This document shows, piece after piece, positions 1-8,165 of a stretch of 64,000 nt of DNA. Position 1 is the stretch's first letter; every line of letters starts with the position of its first letter. The notes under the pieces were generated by a model. The model had not been told where the DNA came from and searched no databases. It saw nothing but the letters and a program-made list of their open reading frames with translations. The DNA comes from Cellulomonas palmilytica (GTDB lineage: Bacteria; Actinomycetota; Actinomycetes; Actinomycetales; Cellulomonadaceae), in NCBI RefSeq assembly GCF_021590045.1, contig NZ_CP062221.1:3770013-3834012 (forward strand), read 5' to 3'. The position numbers were made by a program, and so were the translations under genes.

Positions 1-772
1 GCACCTGCACCGCACCCGGCACCAGGCCGACGGGCGCGAGCTCGCGCCCGAGCGCCTGCGCGGTCCGCGGGATCTGCGGACCGTCCAGGCGCACCGCCAC
101 CCGGTCCGACGAGGGTGCGACCACGTACCCCTCGGGCGCGCACAGCACCCCCGGCCAGCGGGGCGTGAACCAGTGCGCGTGCGGCCCGATCTCGACGCGC
201 AGCACCGGCACGTCCCTCTGGTCGTCGGCCGGGGCGTCCGGCTCGTCGGCGGGCCAGGTGGGAGGCAGCCCCGCCGGCGGCGGCCCGGGCGGCGGCGGCC
301 CGACCGGGAGCACGTCGCCCGCGGCGACCGGCGCCGGGCCGATCCCGCCGAGCCGGTCGCTCGCGCGCGAGCCGAGCACCGGCTCCACGGCCAGTCCCCC
401 GGCGAACGCCACATATGTCCGCAGCCCCCGCTCGGGCCGGCCGAGCGCCAGCACGTCGCCCGCACCGAGCCGCACCCGCCGCGCGCCGTCTCGCTCGACC
501 GCCCCGCCTGCCCGCTCGACGGTCACCGCCACGTACGCCCCCGCGAGCGCCACGTCCACGGCAGCGAGCGCGCGCACCCGCAGCCCGCCGAGCAGCACCT
601 CGAGCCCGGCGGCGCCGTCGTCGTTGCCGACCGCGCGGTTCGCCCGGCGCAGCGCCGCCGCGTCCGCCGCACCCGCGCGGCCGACGCCGACGTGCGCCCA
701 CCCGGGCCGCCCGAGGTCCTGCACCAGCGTCAGCAACCCGGGGTCGACCACCGCCACCGCCCGTGCCGTCAC
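1..772 (-). CDS. pxpC: 5-oxoprolinase subunit PxpC, C-terminus cut by window edge
   Basis: Biotin-dependent carboxyltransferase-like subunit (KipA/PxpC family) of the ATP-dependent 5-oxoprolinase that opens 5-oxoproline to glutamate in the cytoplasm. The N-terminus reads VVDPGLLTLVQDLGRPGW and is followed by GVGRAGAADAAALRRANRAVGN, both typical of this family. About 257 residues are visible; the family is usually near 290-330, so the C-terminus lies beyond base 1. The start is GTG at 772, which overlaps the TGA of pxpB as GTGA. It is the last gene of a pxpA-pxpB-pxpC operon with 4-nt overlaps, so translation is probably coupled. Confidence 0.88.
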   Translation of the reverse strand, partial: MTARAVAVVDPGLLTLVQDLGRPGWAHVGVGRAGAADAAALRRANRAVGNDDGAAGLEVLLGGLRVRALAAVDVALAGAYVAVTVERAGGAVERDGARRVRLGAGDVLALGRPERGLRTYVAFAGGLAVEPVLGSRASDRLGGIGPAPVAAGDVLPVGPPPPGPPPAGLPPTWPADEPDAPADDQRDVPVLRVEIGPHAHWFTPRWPGVLCAPEGYVVAPSSDRVAVRLDGPQIPRTAQALGRELAPVGLVPGAVQV

Positions 773-1554
773 CCGGCCACCTCGAAGCGCACGCGCGTGC
801 CGGGGGTCAGCAGCGCGGGCTCGTCGCGCGCGACGTCGAACAGGGACGTCGGGCACGAGCCCAGCAGCCGCCAACCGCCGGGCGTGGCGGCCGGGTACAC
901 CGCGGTGAACCGGTCCGCGATCGCCACGGCCCCCGCGGGCACGCGCGGCCGCGGTGTCGCCAGACGCGGCACGACGAGCGCCGGGTCGAGCCCCACGAGG
1001 TACGCGAAGCCCGGCATGAAGCCGCCGAACGCCACGGTGTACGTGGCCGCGGCGTGCCGCGCGACGAGCGCGTCGACCGTCAGGCCCGTGGCCGCGGCGA
1101 CGTCGTCGAGGTCCGGTCCGTCGTAGGTCACGGGCAGCACGACGAGCGGGCGGTCGGTCGCGGGCGCGTCGTCGGAGTCGAGCGCGTCGGCCGCGACCTG
1201 CCGCACGGCCCGCGCCAGCGCGCGCAGGTCCGTGCCGGCCCGCACACGCAGCAGCACGCTCTCGGCGGCGGGCACCTGGTCCTCGACCCCCGCCCACACC
1301 GCGCGCTCGGTCGCGGCTCTCGCGCCAGGTCGTGCGTCGCTCGCGAGGTCGTGCGTTCCTCTGCACGACTTCACGAGAAACGCACGACTTCGCGACGAGG
1401 GCTCGTCGGACGGTCCGGTGAGCGGCGGCGGGTCCGTGGGCGAGGTCGCGCGGGCGGCGCGGAGCGCGTCGTCGACGCGGCGGACCGCCGCGAGGTCGGG
1501 CAGCTCGACGAGCAGCGCCGCGTCCCCGAACCGGCGCACCCGCACGGACGTCAC
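769..1554 (-). CDS. pxpB: 5-oxoprolinase subunit PxpB with in-frame palindromic insertion
   Basis: Carboxyltransferase domain subunit 1 (KipI/PxpB family), partner of PxpC in 5-oxoproline hydrolysis. Family signatures seen are RRFGDAALLVEL near the N-terminus, VTYDGPDLDDVA, then FGGFMPGFAYLVGLD and PRLATPRPRVPAGAVAIAD. The start is GTG at 1554, overlapping the pxpA stop (GTGA). The protein is 261 aa. Between DDALRAARA and AVWAGVEDQVPAAE there are about 45 residues, rich in Ser, Arg and Pro, that do not resemble the family. At the DNA level this segment is a nested palindromic element (1327-1400) that recurs at 13356-13440. The insertion keeps the frame, so the protein may still work; this is inference. 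Confidence 0.88.
   Translation of the reverse strand: MTSVRVRRFGDAALLVELPDLAAVRRVDDALRAARATSPTDPPPLTGPSDEPSSRSRAFLVKSCRGTHDLASDARPGARAATERAVWAGVEDQVPAAESVLLRVRAGTDLRALARAVRQVAADALDSDDAPATDRPLVVLPVTYDGPDLDDVAAATGLTVDALVARHAAATYTVAFGGFMPGFAYLVGLDPALVVPRLATPRPRVPAGAVAIADRFTAVYPAATPGGWRLLGSCPTSLFDVARDEPALLTPGTRVRFEVAG
1327..1400. repeat. Nested palindromic repeat inside pxpB (copy 1)
   Basis: Outer arms tcgcgaggtcgtgcgtt (1341-1357) and aaacgcacgacttcgcga (1378-1395) are imperfect inverted repeats. The motif gtcgtgcg occurs twice forward (from about 1329 and 1349) and twice inverted (1363-1370 and 1382-1389). The segment tcgcgaggtcgYgcRttcc and the segment gagaRacgcacgac both recur, in the same order and orientation, in the non-coding repeat at 13356-13440. 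This shows a dispersed element rather than a chance hairpin. It lies in frame within pxpB and adds no stop codon. Confidence 0.7.
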
Positions 1555-2309
1555 GCCGCGCCCCGCACGAACGGGCCCAGCGGCACCCCGGCCTGCTCGA
1601 GCGCCGCGCGCACGTCCCGCGCGAGCAGCACCGCACCCGGGGTGTCCGAGTGCACGCACACCGTCTCGACGTCGACCCGCACGTCGGTGCCGTCGACCGC
1701 GCGCACCGTCTTCTCGGCCGCCAGGCGCACGACCCGCCGCGCGACCTCGTCGGCGTCGGTCACCAGGGCTCCGTCCTGCCCGCGCGGCACGAGCGTGCCG
1801 TCGGGCAGGTACCCGCGGTCCGCGAACGCCTCGGCCACGGGCCGCACCCCACGCCGCCGCGCGTGCGCGAGCACGGCCGACCCGGGCAGCCCCACGACGG
1901 GCAGGTCCCCCGTCGCGTCGAGCACCGCGGCCGCGTGCTCCTCGTGGTGCACGACGGCGTTGTAGAGCGCCCCGTGCGGCTTCACGTACGCCACGGTGGC
2001 GCCGTGGGCGCGCGCGACGTCGACGACGAGCGCCAGCTGGGCCGCGACCTGCGCGCGCAGCTCGTCGGCCGGCACGTCCAGGAACCGTCGCCCGAAGTGC
2101 TCCCGGTCCACGTACGACACGTGCGCGCCGAGCACCACGCCCCGCGCCGCGGCGACCCGCGCGACGGCCGCCATCGTGCGCTCGTCGCCCGCGTGCCCGC
2201 CGCACGCGAGGTTCGCGCTCGTGACCACGCCCAGCAGCGCCTCGTCGATCCCGACGGCGCCGGGCACCCACGCGTCGTAGCCTTCGCCCAGGTCGCAGTT
2301 GAGGTCCAC
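1551..2309 (-). CDS. pxpA: 5-oxoprolinase subunit PxpA (LamB/YcsF family)
   Basis: 252-aa LamB/YcsF family protein, the subunit of 5-oxoprolinase that works with PxpB and PxpC on 5-oxoproline. The family N-terminus DLNCDLGEGYDAW is clear, as are SANLACGGHAGD (metal/substrate loop region), VGAHVSYVDREHFGRR, VKPHGALYN and CVHSDTPGA. Length matches the family (about 250 aa). The start is GTG at 2309 with AGGGTGGTG just upstream as a plausible ribosome binding site. It is the first gene of the three-gene pxp operon; the stop overlaps the pxpB start. Confidence 0.93.
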   Translation of the reverse strand: MDLNCDLGEGYDAWVPGAVGIDEALLGVVTSANLACGGHAGDERTMAAVARVAAARGVVLGAHVSYVDREHFGRRFLDVPADELRAQVAAQLALVVDVARAHGATVAYVKPHGALYNAVVHHEEHAAAVLDATGDLPVVGLPGSAVLAHARRRGVRPVAEAFADRGYLPDGTLVPRGQDGALVTDADEVARRVVRLAAEKTVRAVDGTDVRVDVETVCVHSDTPGAVLLARDVRAALEQAGVPLGPFVRGAA

Positions 2310-2469
2310 GGCACCACCCTGCCACCGAGCCCGGCCCCCCGGACCGTCGGCGTGACCAGCACCCGAGCGATGACGCGGCGCTCGCGACGGTCCGGCGCGC
2401 GCGACCAGCGTCCCGGACCGACCGCCCCCGGGCCCGCAGGCGCCGGCGGCGGTCGGTCGGCGGGACGCG

Positions 2470-3306
2470 TCAGCCGGTCACCGTGGCCGGGACCAGGTCC
2501 CGCGCGACGAAGTCGCGGAAGTCGCGCGCGTCGCGCCCGAGGACGCGCCGCACGCCGTCCGTGGGCAGGGACCCGCGACCGTCGAGGAGCTCGGAGAACA
2601 CGTACCCGAGCAGGTCGACGAGGTCCGGCGGCAGCCCGGCGGCCGTCAGGCCGGCGGTGTACTCCTCGACAGGAACGCCCTGGAACCGCACCGGCCGCCC
2701 GGTCGCGGCGGCGATCTCGTCCACCGCCTCGGCGAACGTCAGCGCGCGCGGGCCGGTGAGCTCGAGCACCTGACCGGCGTGCGCGTCGGTGGTGAGCGCG
2801 ACCACGGCGACGTCGGCGACGTCCTCGAGGTCCACGAACGGCTCGGGCGCCGTGCCCTCGGGGAGCACGACGACGCCCTCGGCGAGCCCTTCCGCGAGGA
2901 AGCTCTCGGTGAAGTTCTGCGCGAAGAACGCCGCGCGCACGACCGTACGCGCGGGGTGGGCCTCGAGCACGAGCTGCTCGGCACGCTCCGCCTCGGCCTC
3001 GCCGCGGCCGGACAGCAGCACGAGCCGCTCGACCCCGAGCTTGCGTGCCAAGGTGGCGAGCCGCGCGACCGTCTCGGGCGCGCCGGGCATCGCGAGGTCC
3101 GGCGCGTAGGCCACGTACGCGGCGCCCGCACCGTCGAGGACGGGGGCCCAGGTGGTCGGGTCGGCCCAGTCGAAGCGGTGCGGTCCGCCGCGCGCCGCGG
3201 CACGCACGGGCAGGTCCCGCGCCTGCAGCCGCTCGACGATGCGGCGGCCGGTCTTGCCGGTCCCGCCGAGCACGGCGACGGGTCGGTCCGGTCCCTCCTG
3301 GCTCAT
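2470..3306 (-). CDS. NmrA-like NAD(P)-binding oxidoreductase
   Basis: 278-aa short-chain/NmrA-type protein. The dinucleotide-binding glycine motif VLGGTGKTGRRIVERL starts about residue 10, and the fold continues with VVRAAFFAQNFTES and LELTGPRALTFAEAVDEIA, as in NAD(P)H-binding YtfG/NmrA relatives. The substrate is unknown; relatives act as quinone reductases or redox sensors. The ATG at 3306 was chosen over an upstream in-frame start because GAGAGGAG lies 5-8 nt before it. It is divergent from the AraC-type gene at 3431, which is therefore its likely regulator (inference from arrangement). Confidence 0.8.
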   Translation of the reverse strand: MSQEGPDRPVAVLGGTGKTGRRIVERLQARDLPVRAAARGGPHRFDWADPTTWAPVLDGAGAAYVAYAPDLAMPGAPETVARLATLARKLGVERLVLLSGRGEAEAERAEQLVLEAHPARTVVRAAFFAQNFTESFLAEGLAEGVVVLPEGTAPEPFVDLEDVADVAVVALTTDAHAGQVLELTGPRALTFAEAVDEIAAATGRPVRFQGVPVEEYTAGLTAAGLPPDLVDLLGYVFSELLDGRGSLPTDGVRRVLGRDARDFRDFVARDLVPATVTG

Positions 3307-3364
3307 GGTGACTCCTCTCGGTCGTGCGGCCGGTGTGGCCACGACTTCGAGCAAACCGGGCACC

Positions 3365-3416
3365 GGCGAGACGTTCCATGGTCGAGAGACGCAACTTCAT
3401 ACGCGACCGTCTCGCC
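3365..3416. promoter_or_regulatory. Inverted repeat between divergent NmrA-like and AraC genes
   Basis: GGCGAGACG (3365-3373) and CGTCTCGCC (3408-3416) form a perfect 9-bp inverted repeat with a 34-nt spacer. GAGACG also repeats directly at 3368 and 3386, an 18-nt offset. The position between divergent starts fits an operator for the AraC protein. AraC sites are often direct repeats, so this is only a candidate. Confidence 0.3.
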
Positions 3417-3430
3417 GCTAGGGTCGTCGG

Positions 3431-4414
3431 ATGGACGTCGTCGGCGGGCTGCTCGACGGGCCGCGAGCGCGCGGCGCGTTCCTCCTGCGCGTGCACCTGC
3501 GCGCCCCGTGGTCCCTGCGCCTCGAGGACGAGTCGCCGCTCACGCTCGTCCCCGTGCTGCGCGGCTCCGCGTGGATCGGCCCGCCGTCGCCCACACCCGA
3601 CGACCCCGGCGAGCACCTCGCCCCCGGCGACGTGGCCGTGCTTCGCGGCGGCGGCGTGTACGTCATCGCGGACTCCCCGACCACCACCCCGCAGATCGTC
3701 ATCGGCCCCGAGCCGGACGTGTGCCGCCCGGTCGAGGGGGTCCCGTCGACGATGCGTGAGCTCGGGGCGCGGACGTGGGGCAACGACCGCGACGGCGAGA
3801 CCGTGCTGCTCACCGGGACGTATCTCACGGACAGCGCCGTGGGCCGCCGCGTGCTGCGCACCCTGCCCGCGCGTTCCGTGGTGCGCCGCGGCGAGGTCGA
3901 CCCCGTGCTCGTCGACCTGCTCGCCCGGGAGATCACCCAGGACCTGCCGGGCCAGGACGCCGCGGGCGACCGCCTGCTCGACCTCATCCTGCTGTCCTGC
4001 CTGCGCAGCCGGCTCACGCACCCGGGGGCACCCGGCTGGTACCGCGCGGGCGGCGATCCCGTGGTGGGTGCGGCGCTGCGGCGCATCCACGACCACCCCG
4101 CGCACCCGTGGACGCTCGAGGGCCTGGCGCGCGAGGCCGGCCTGTCGCGCGCCGCGTTCGCGCGGCGGTTCACCGCGCTCGTCGGCGAGCCGCCCATGAG
4201 CTACCTCACCGGCTGGCGGCTCGACCTCGCGGCGGACCTCCTCCTCGACCCGGACGCGACGCTCGCGTCCGTCGCGCGCGCCGTCGGCTACGGCTCGCCG
4301 TACGCGTTGAGCGCCGCGTTCACCCGCGTGCGGGGCGTGAGCCCGAGCGCGCACCGGCGCCGCGTGCTGGCCGGCGAGTGCGGCACCACCCAGCTCGACC
4401 CGGTCCCCGGCTGA
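3431..4414 (+). CDS. AraC-family transcriptional regulator with N-terminal cupin domain
   Basis: 327-aa DNA-binding regulator. Residues about 1-170 form a cupin_6-type sensing domain (LRAPWSLRLEDESPLTLVPVLRGSAW, then HLAPGDVAVLRGG). Residues about 210-315 carry two helix-turn-helix units (LEGLAREAGLSRAAFARRF and LASVARAVGYGSPYALSAAF, followed by RVRGVSPSAHRRR). This architecture occurs in regulators placed beside the oxidoreductases they control. The ATG at 3431 is 17 nt before GACGGGCCGCGAGCGC and gives the full cupin domain. It is divergent from the NmrA-like gene, with 124 nt between the starts. Confidence 0.88.
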   Translation: MDVVGGLLDGPRARGAFLLRVHLRAPWSLRLEDESPLTLVPVLRGSAWIGPPSPTPDDPGEHLAPGDVAVLRGGGVYVIADSPTTTPQIVIGPEPDVCRPVEGVPSTMRELGARTWGNDRDGETVLLTGTYLTDSAVGRRVLRTLPARSVVRRGEVDPVLVDLLAREITQDLPGQDAAGDRLLDLILLSCLRSRLTHPGAPGWYRAGGDPVVGAALRRIHDHPAHPWTLEGLAREAGLSRAAFARRFTALVGEPPMSYLTGWRLDLAADLLLDPDATLASVARAVGYGSPYALSAAFTRVRGVSPSAHRRRVLAGECGTTQLDPVPG

Positions 4415-4480
4415 CGCGCACGGTTGCCCTCCGACGGGAGTGCGGCCGGAGCACCCTCGCGCGGGTGCGAGCATGGTCGC

Positions 4481-6901
4481 GTGGAGTCCGACGAGCTGCT
4501 CGACGTGCTGCTCGCCGGCGGACGACGAGCCGAGCGCGCGACCCACGTGCGCCACCTGCCCGCACGCGCGGGCGAGCGCGAGCCGTGGCCCGCGTGGGCG
4601 GACACGGACCTGGTGCGCGGCTACCGCACGCTCGGCGTCGAGTCCCCGTGGCGTCACCAGGTGCAGGCCGCGCAGGCGGCGTGGGACGGCCGGCACACGG
4701 TGCTGGCGACCTCGACCGGCTCCGGCAAGTCGCTCGCGTACTGGCTGCCCGCGCTGTCGGCCGTGCGCGGTCGCGCCGCCGAGGCGTCGCTCGACCCGGG
4801 CCGCATCGAGTCGGCCAGGCGCCGCGCGAGCGTCCTGTACCTGTGCCCGACGAAGGCGCTGGCCGCCGACCAGCTCGCCGCGGTCGAGCGGCTGCTCGCC
4901 GCCTCCCAGGTGCGCGACGTGCGGGTCGCGACGTGCGACGGCGACACCTCCCCAGACGAGCGGCGCTGGGTCCGCGACCACGCGGACGTGGTGCTGACCA
5001 ACCCCGACTTCCTGCACTTCTCCTTCCTGCCGCAGCACGAGCGCTGGTCGCGGCTGCTCGCGTCGCTGCGGTACGTGGTCCTCGACGAGTGCCACGCGTT
5101 CCGCGGGGTGTTCGGCGCGCACGTCGCGCTCGTGCTGCGGCGTCTGCGCCGGCTCGCCGCCGCGTACGGGGCCTCGCCGACGTTCGTCCTCGCGTCCGCG
5201 ACGACGGCCGACCCCGCGCAGAGCGCCGCGCGGCTGCTCGGCGTGGATCCCGACGAGGTCGAGGCCGTCACCGACGACGCGTCGCCCGCGGGACGCAAGA
5301 CCGTCGTGCTGTGGCAGCCGCCCGAGCTGCCCGGCCACGGACCCGACGCGCAGACGCCGTGGGCTGCGCTCCTGCCCGACGAGGACCCGTGGGCGACCCC
5401 CGGCGAACCCGAGGACCGGCCCCGCCGCACCGCGACCGCCGAGGTCGCGGACCTCCTGGCGGACCTCGTCGCGCACGGCGGCCGCACGCTCGCGTTCACG
5501 CGCTCGCGTCGCGCGGCGGAGTCCGTCGCCACCACCACGCGTGAGCACGTCGGCGCGGTCGACCCGTCGCTGCGCGCCGCCGTGCAGGCGTACCGCGGCG
5601 GCTACCTGCCCGAGGAGCGGCGGACGCTCGAGCACGCGATCCGCAGCGGCTCACTGCGCGCGCTCGCCACGACCAACGCGCTCGAGCTCGGCGTCGACAT
5701 CTCCGGGCTCGACGCGGTGCTCATCGCGGGCTGGCCCGGCACGCGCGTGTCGTTCTGGCAGCAGGCCGGGCGGGCGGGCCGTGCGGGTGCCGACGGCGTC
5801 GTCGTGCTCGTCGCTCGCGAGGACCCGCTCGACACCTACCTCGTGCACCACCCCGAGGCCGCGCTCGACGCCCCGGTCGAGGCCACCGCGTTCGACCCGA
5901 CCAACCCGTACGTGCTCGCCCCGCACCTGTGCGCCGCCGCGGCCGAGCGACCCGTGCGCGCCGAGGAGCTCGACCTGTTCGGCGAGCGCGCCGCGAGCGT
6001 CCTCGACGACCTCGTCGCGCACGGCGTGCTGCGGCGCCGGCCGTCCGGCTGGTACTGGACGCACGCCGAGCCCGCGTCGCGGCTGACCGACCTGCGCGGC
6101 GCGGGCGGCAACCCCGTGCGCGTCGTGGAGTCCGAGACCGGCCGCGTGCTCGGCACGGTCGACGCCGCGTCCGCGGACGCCACGCTGCACCCCGGTGCGG
6201 TGTACGTGCACCAGGGCGCGACGTTCGTCGTCGACGACCTGCACCAGGCCGACGACGTCGCGCTCGTCACCCGCCGCGACGTCGACTACGGCACGTGGGC
6301 GCGGTGGCTCACGACCACCGCGGTCGTCGACGTCGCCGAGGAGCGCCGCTGGGGGCCGGTGACCTGGCACCTCGGCACCGTCGACGTCACGTCGCAGGTG
6401 CTCGGGTTCCAGCGCAAGCACCTGCCCGACCTCGCGGTCCTGGGCTACGAGGACCTCGAGCTGCCGCCCCGCACGCTGCGCACGTCGTCGGTCTGGTGGA
6501 CGGTCCCGACGTCCGTGCTGGAGGAGGCGGTCGTGACGCTCGAGGCCCTGCCCGGTGCGCTGCACGCCGCCGAGCACGCCTCGATCGGCCTTCTCCCCCT
6601 GCTCGCGACGTGCGACCGGTGGGACCTCGGCGGACTGTCGACCGCGCTGCATCCCGACACGGGCGAGGCGACCGTCTTCGTGCACGACGCCCACCCCGGC
6701 GGCGCGGGCTTCGCCGAGCGCGGCTTCCACCTCGGCGCGACCTGGCTGCGCGCCACGCGCGACGCCATCGCCTCGTGCCCGTGCGCCACCGGCTGCCCCG
6801 CGTGCGTGCAGTCGCCCAAGTGCGGCAACGCGAACCACCCGCTCGACAAGGCCGCCGCCCTGCGCCTGCTCGACGCGGTCCTCGCCCACGCCACCGCCTG
6901 A
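4481..6901 (+). CDS. DEAD/DEAH-box helicase with DUF1998 zinc-binding C-terminus (MrfA-like)
   Basis: About 806-aa superfamily 2 helicase, probably a 3'-5' DNA helicase in repair, by analogy to Bacillus MrfA. Motifs seen: Walker A STGSGKS, Ia PTKALAADQ, Walker B/DEAH variant LDECHAF, motif III ASATT, motif V TNALELGVDISGLDA and motif VI QQAGRAGRAG. The C-terminus ends in a Cys cluster CPCATGCPACVQSPKCG, which with the preceding HDAHPGGAGFAERGF is the DUF1998 signature. GTG at 4481 (VESDELLD) is the preferred start; an in-frame ATG at 4424 would add 19 residues. The last 1.25 kb overlap an open frame of the opposing Tad gene. Confidence 0.9.
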   Translation: MESDELLDVLLAGGRRAERATHVRHLPARAGEREPWPAWADTDLVRGYRTLGVESPWRHQVQAAQAAWDGRHTVLATSTGSGKSLAYWLPALSAVRGRAAEASLDPGRIESARRRASVLYLCPTKALAADQLAAVERLLAASQVRDVRVATCDGDTSPDERRWVRDHADVVLTNPDFLHFSFLPQHERWSRLLASLRYVVLDECHAFRGVFGAHVALVLRRLRRLAAAYGASPTFVLASATTADPAQSAARLLGVDPDEVEAVTDDASPAGRKTVVLWQPPELPGHGPDAQTPWAALLPDEDPWATPGEPEDRPRRTATAEVADLLADLVAHGGRTLAFTRSRRAAESVATTTREHVGAVDPSLRAAVQAYRGGYLPEERRTLEHAIRSGSLRALATTNALELGVDISGLDAVLIAGWPGTRVSFWQQAGRAGRAGADGVVVLVAREDPLDTYLVHHPEAALDAPVEATAFDPTNPYVLAPHLCAAAAERPVRAEELDLFGERAASVLDDLVAHGVLRRRPSGWYWTHAEPASRLTDLRGAGGNPVRVVESETGRVLGTVDAASADATLHPGAVYVHQGATFVVDDLHQADDVALVTRRDVDYGTWARWLTTTAVVDVAEERRWGPVTWHLGTVDVTSQVLGFQRKHLPDLAVLGYEDLELPPRTLRTSSVWWTVPTSVLEEAVVTLEALPGALHAAEHASIGLLPLLATCDRWDLGGLSTALHPDTGEATVFVHDAHPGGAGFAERGFHLGATWLRATRDAIASCPCATGCPACVQSPKCGNANHPLDKAAALRLLDAVLAHATA

Positions 6902-7465
6902 CGTCGCGCGGCCCGACGCGTCTGCCGACCGTGCACCGGAGCCACCGTCCCAGGGCTCGTCGGCGGGCGGGTCGGCCCGCGCCTCGGCGGAGCGCGGACC
7001 GGCCCGGGCGTGCGCCCGAGCGGACGACCCGACAGCCGTCGCCTCGACGTCGACCGTGACCACCCCCGCGGCTCCCACCGCGCAGGCCGCCAGGCGAGCA
7101 CCGTTCCTGACCGCCGCCTGCCCGGCGAGTGCGCACGCCGACGCGGCGTCCGCCCCGCGCTGCACGTGCGTCGCGGCCGCGAGCGCCGCCAGGTCGGCGC
7201 CGGCCTGCGCACGACCGCGGGCCGCGTGCGCGGCCGCCACCGTCGCGACGGCCCCGCAGCCCAGGAGCGCCGCGAGCACGACCGCGAGGAACAGCGCCGT
7301 CCCCGCGCCGCAGTCGTCGCGCCAGTCGTCGCGCCAGTCGACGCGCGCACGCCCGGCCACCCGAGGCAACGTCATCAGCCCGCTGCGGCCGCCTCTCGGT
7401 CGGGCACACTCCTGCGGCCCCCCGTGCCCAGGGGCGGGCGCCGAGCCGGGTACCGGGACGCTCAC
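5651..7465 (-). CDS. Rv3654c-type TadE-like protein; open frame runs antisense through helicase gene
   Basis: Last gene of the Tad operon, a minor pilin-like/TadE-like protein. The conserved part is the first about 165 residues: a charged N-terminus, then GAGTALFLAVVLAALLGCG (one membrane helix), AAHAARGRAQAGADLAALAAA and a Cys-Ala-rich segment ending TVDVEATAVG. The start is GTG at 7465, overlapping the tadE stop (GTGA); ATG at 7375 is the alternative. Relatives are about 120-170 aa, so a stop would be expected near 6950-6900, yet the frame stays open to 5651 (604 codons), opposite the helicase gene. Either the protein has a long unrelated tail or the true stop was lost. Confidence applies to the N-terminal part. 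Confidence 0.55.
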   Translation of the reverse strand: MSVPVPGSAPAPGHGGPQECARPRGGRSGLMTLPRVAGRARVDWRDDWRDDCGAGTALFLAVVLAALLGCGAVATVAAAHAARGRAQAGADLAALAAATHVQRGADAASACALAGQAAVRNGARLAACAVGAAGVVTVDVEATAVGSSARAHARAGPRSAEARADPPADEPWDGGSGARSADASGRATSGGGVGEDRVEQAQGGGLVERVVRVAALGRLHARGAAGGARARGDGVARGAQPGRAEVEAALGEARAAGVGVVHEDGRLARVGMQRGRQSAEVPPVARREQGEKADRGVLGGVQRTGQGLERHDRLLQHGRRDRPPDRRRAQRAGRQLEVLVAQDREVGQVLALEPEHLRRDVDGAEVPGHRPPAALLGDVDDRGGREPPRPRAVVDVAAGDERDVVGLVQVVDDERRALVHVHRTGVQRGVRGRGVDRAEHAAGLGLHDAHGVAARAAQVGQPRRGLGVRPVPAGRPAPQHAVRDEVVEDARGALAEQVELLGAHGSLGRGGAQVRGEHVRVGRVERGGLDRGVERGLGVVHEVGVERVLASDEHDDAVGTRTARPPGLLPERHARAGPARDEHRVEPGDVDAELERVGRGERAQ

Positions 7466-7890
7466 GGCTCGTCCCAGGCGGTCGCCGAGCCCCGCAGCGT
7501 CACGACCTCACCCAGCCCCGCGACCGGCAGACCCGCCGAGACGACGACCGTGACCCAGCCGTCGTCGTGTCCCACGTCCACGCGCGCGGCGTCACCCGCG
7601 ACCCTCCGCGCCCCGGCGACCACGGCCGCGTCGTCCTCGCCGATCGCCGCGAGCCGAGCGCCCGTCCGCGCGGCCTCGGCGCACCGCTGCTGCATCACGC
7701 CCGCCGCGCTCACCCCGAGCACCGCGAGCAGCAGGAGCGCGACCGCGGGCAGGCCGACCGCGAGCTCCGCCGTCACCGACCCACGATCGGCCCCACGATC
7801 GGAGCCGCGAGCCGAGCCGCGACCGGAGCCGCGATCGGAGCCGCGAGCCGAGCCACGGTCGGACCCGAGGCCGGCCTGCCCGCTCGTCAC
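7462..7890 (-). CDS. TadE family pilus assembly protein
   Basis: 142-aa TadE-like pseudopilin. After a Ser-Arg-Gly-Asp-rich N-terminus comes a type IV pilin-like segment GSVTAELAVGLPAVALLLLAV: cleavage after Gly would leave Glu at position +5 of a hydrophobic helix, as in prepilins. The helix is followed by AEAARTGARLAA, typical of TadE proteins. The start is GTG at 7890, overlapping the pilin gene stop (GTGA). Residues 10-35 consist of degenerate DRGS/ARGS repeats encoded by a 12-nt tandem repeat. The substrate or partner is the Flp pilus encoded upstream. Confidence 0.82.
   Translation of the reverse strand: MTSGQAGLGSDRGSARGSDRGSGRGSARGSDRGADRGSVTAELAVGLPAVALLLLAVLGVSAAGVMQQRCAEAARTGARLAAIGEDDAAVVAGARRVAGDAARVDVGHDDGWVTVVVSAGLPVAGLGEVVTLRGSATAWDEP
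7785..7866. repeat. 12-nt tandem repeat in tadE
   Basis: Degenerate units gatcggagccgc and gagccgagccgc alternate about six to seven times. On the coding (minus) strand they encode SDRG/SARG units. The array stays in frame, so copy-number change would alter only the length of the disordered N-terminus. Confidence 0.7.
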
Positions 7891-8165
7891 AGCGACAACG
7901 CCTGCTTGACGATCCCGCTGAGGAGCCCGCGCACCTCGTTGCTCTTGAGGATCACGACGAGCAGGCCCGCGAAGCCCACGGCCGCGAGCGTCGCGATCGC
8001 GTACTCCGCGGTCGCCATCCCGGCGTCCCGCGCGCCGGTGGCGAACCGCCGCGCGACGCGCTGCGGGACCCACCCGGGCACGTGCTGACGGGTGTCAGCG
8101 CGGTCGTCGCGGGCCTCGTCGTCGTGCGCGCCGCGCGGGCGTCCCGCGAGTGCCGTGCCGTCCAT
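7887..8165 (-). CDS. DUF4244 family Flp-pilin-like protein
   Basis: 92-aa protein, likely the major pilin of this Tad system. The hydrophilic leader ends ARDAG, then MATAEYAIATLAAVGFAGLL: processing after Gly gives a mature N-terminus with Glu at +5 and a 20-residue hydrophobic helix, as in Flp pilins. The C-terminus is short (VKQALSL). The start is ATG at 8165 with a near-perfect AGGAGGTG 6-7 nt upstream. This is the strongest ribosome binding site of the operon and fits a highly made structural subunit. It is separated from tadC by 207 nt, so it may have its own promoter. Confidence 0.87.
   Translation of the reverse strand: MDGTALAGRPRGAHDDEARDDRADTRQHVPGWVPQRVARRFATGARDAGMATAEYAIATLAAVGFAGLLVVILKSNEVRGLLSGIVKQALSL

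Noticed and set aside
1982..5635. Very long antisense open frame (over 1200 codons) across pxpA, the NmrA-like, AraC and helicase genes
   Set aside because: It is Arg/Ala/Pro-rich and without domain signals, as expected for the shadow frame of GC-rich genes; it crosses several real genes on both strands.
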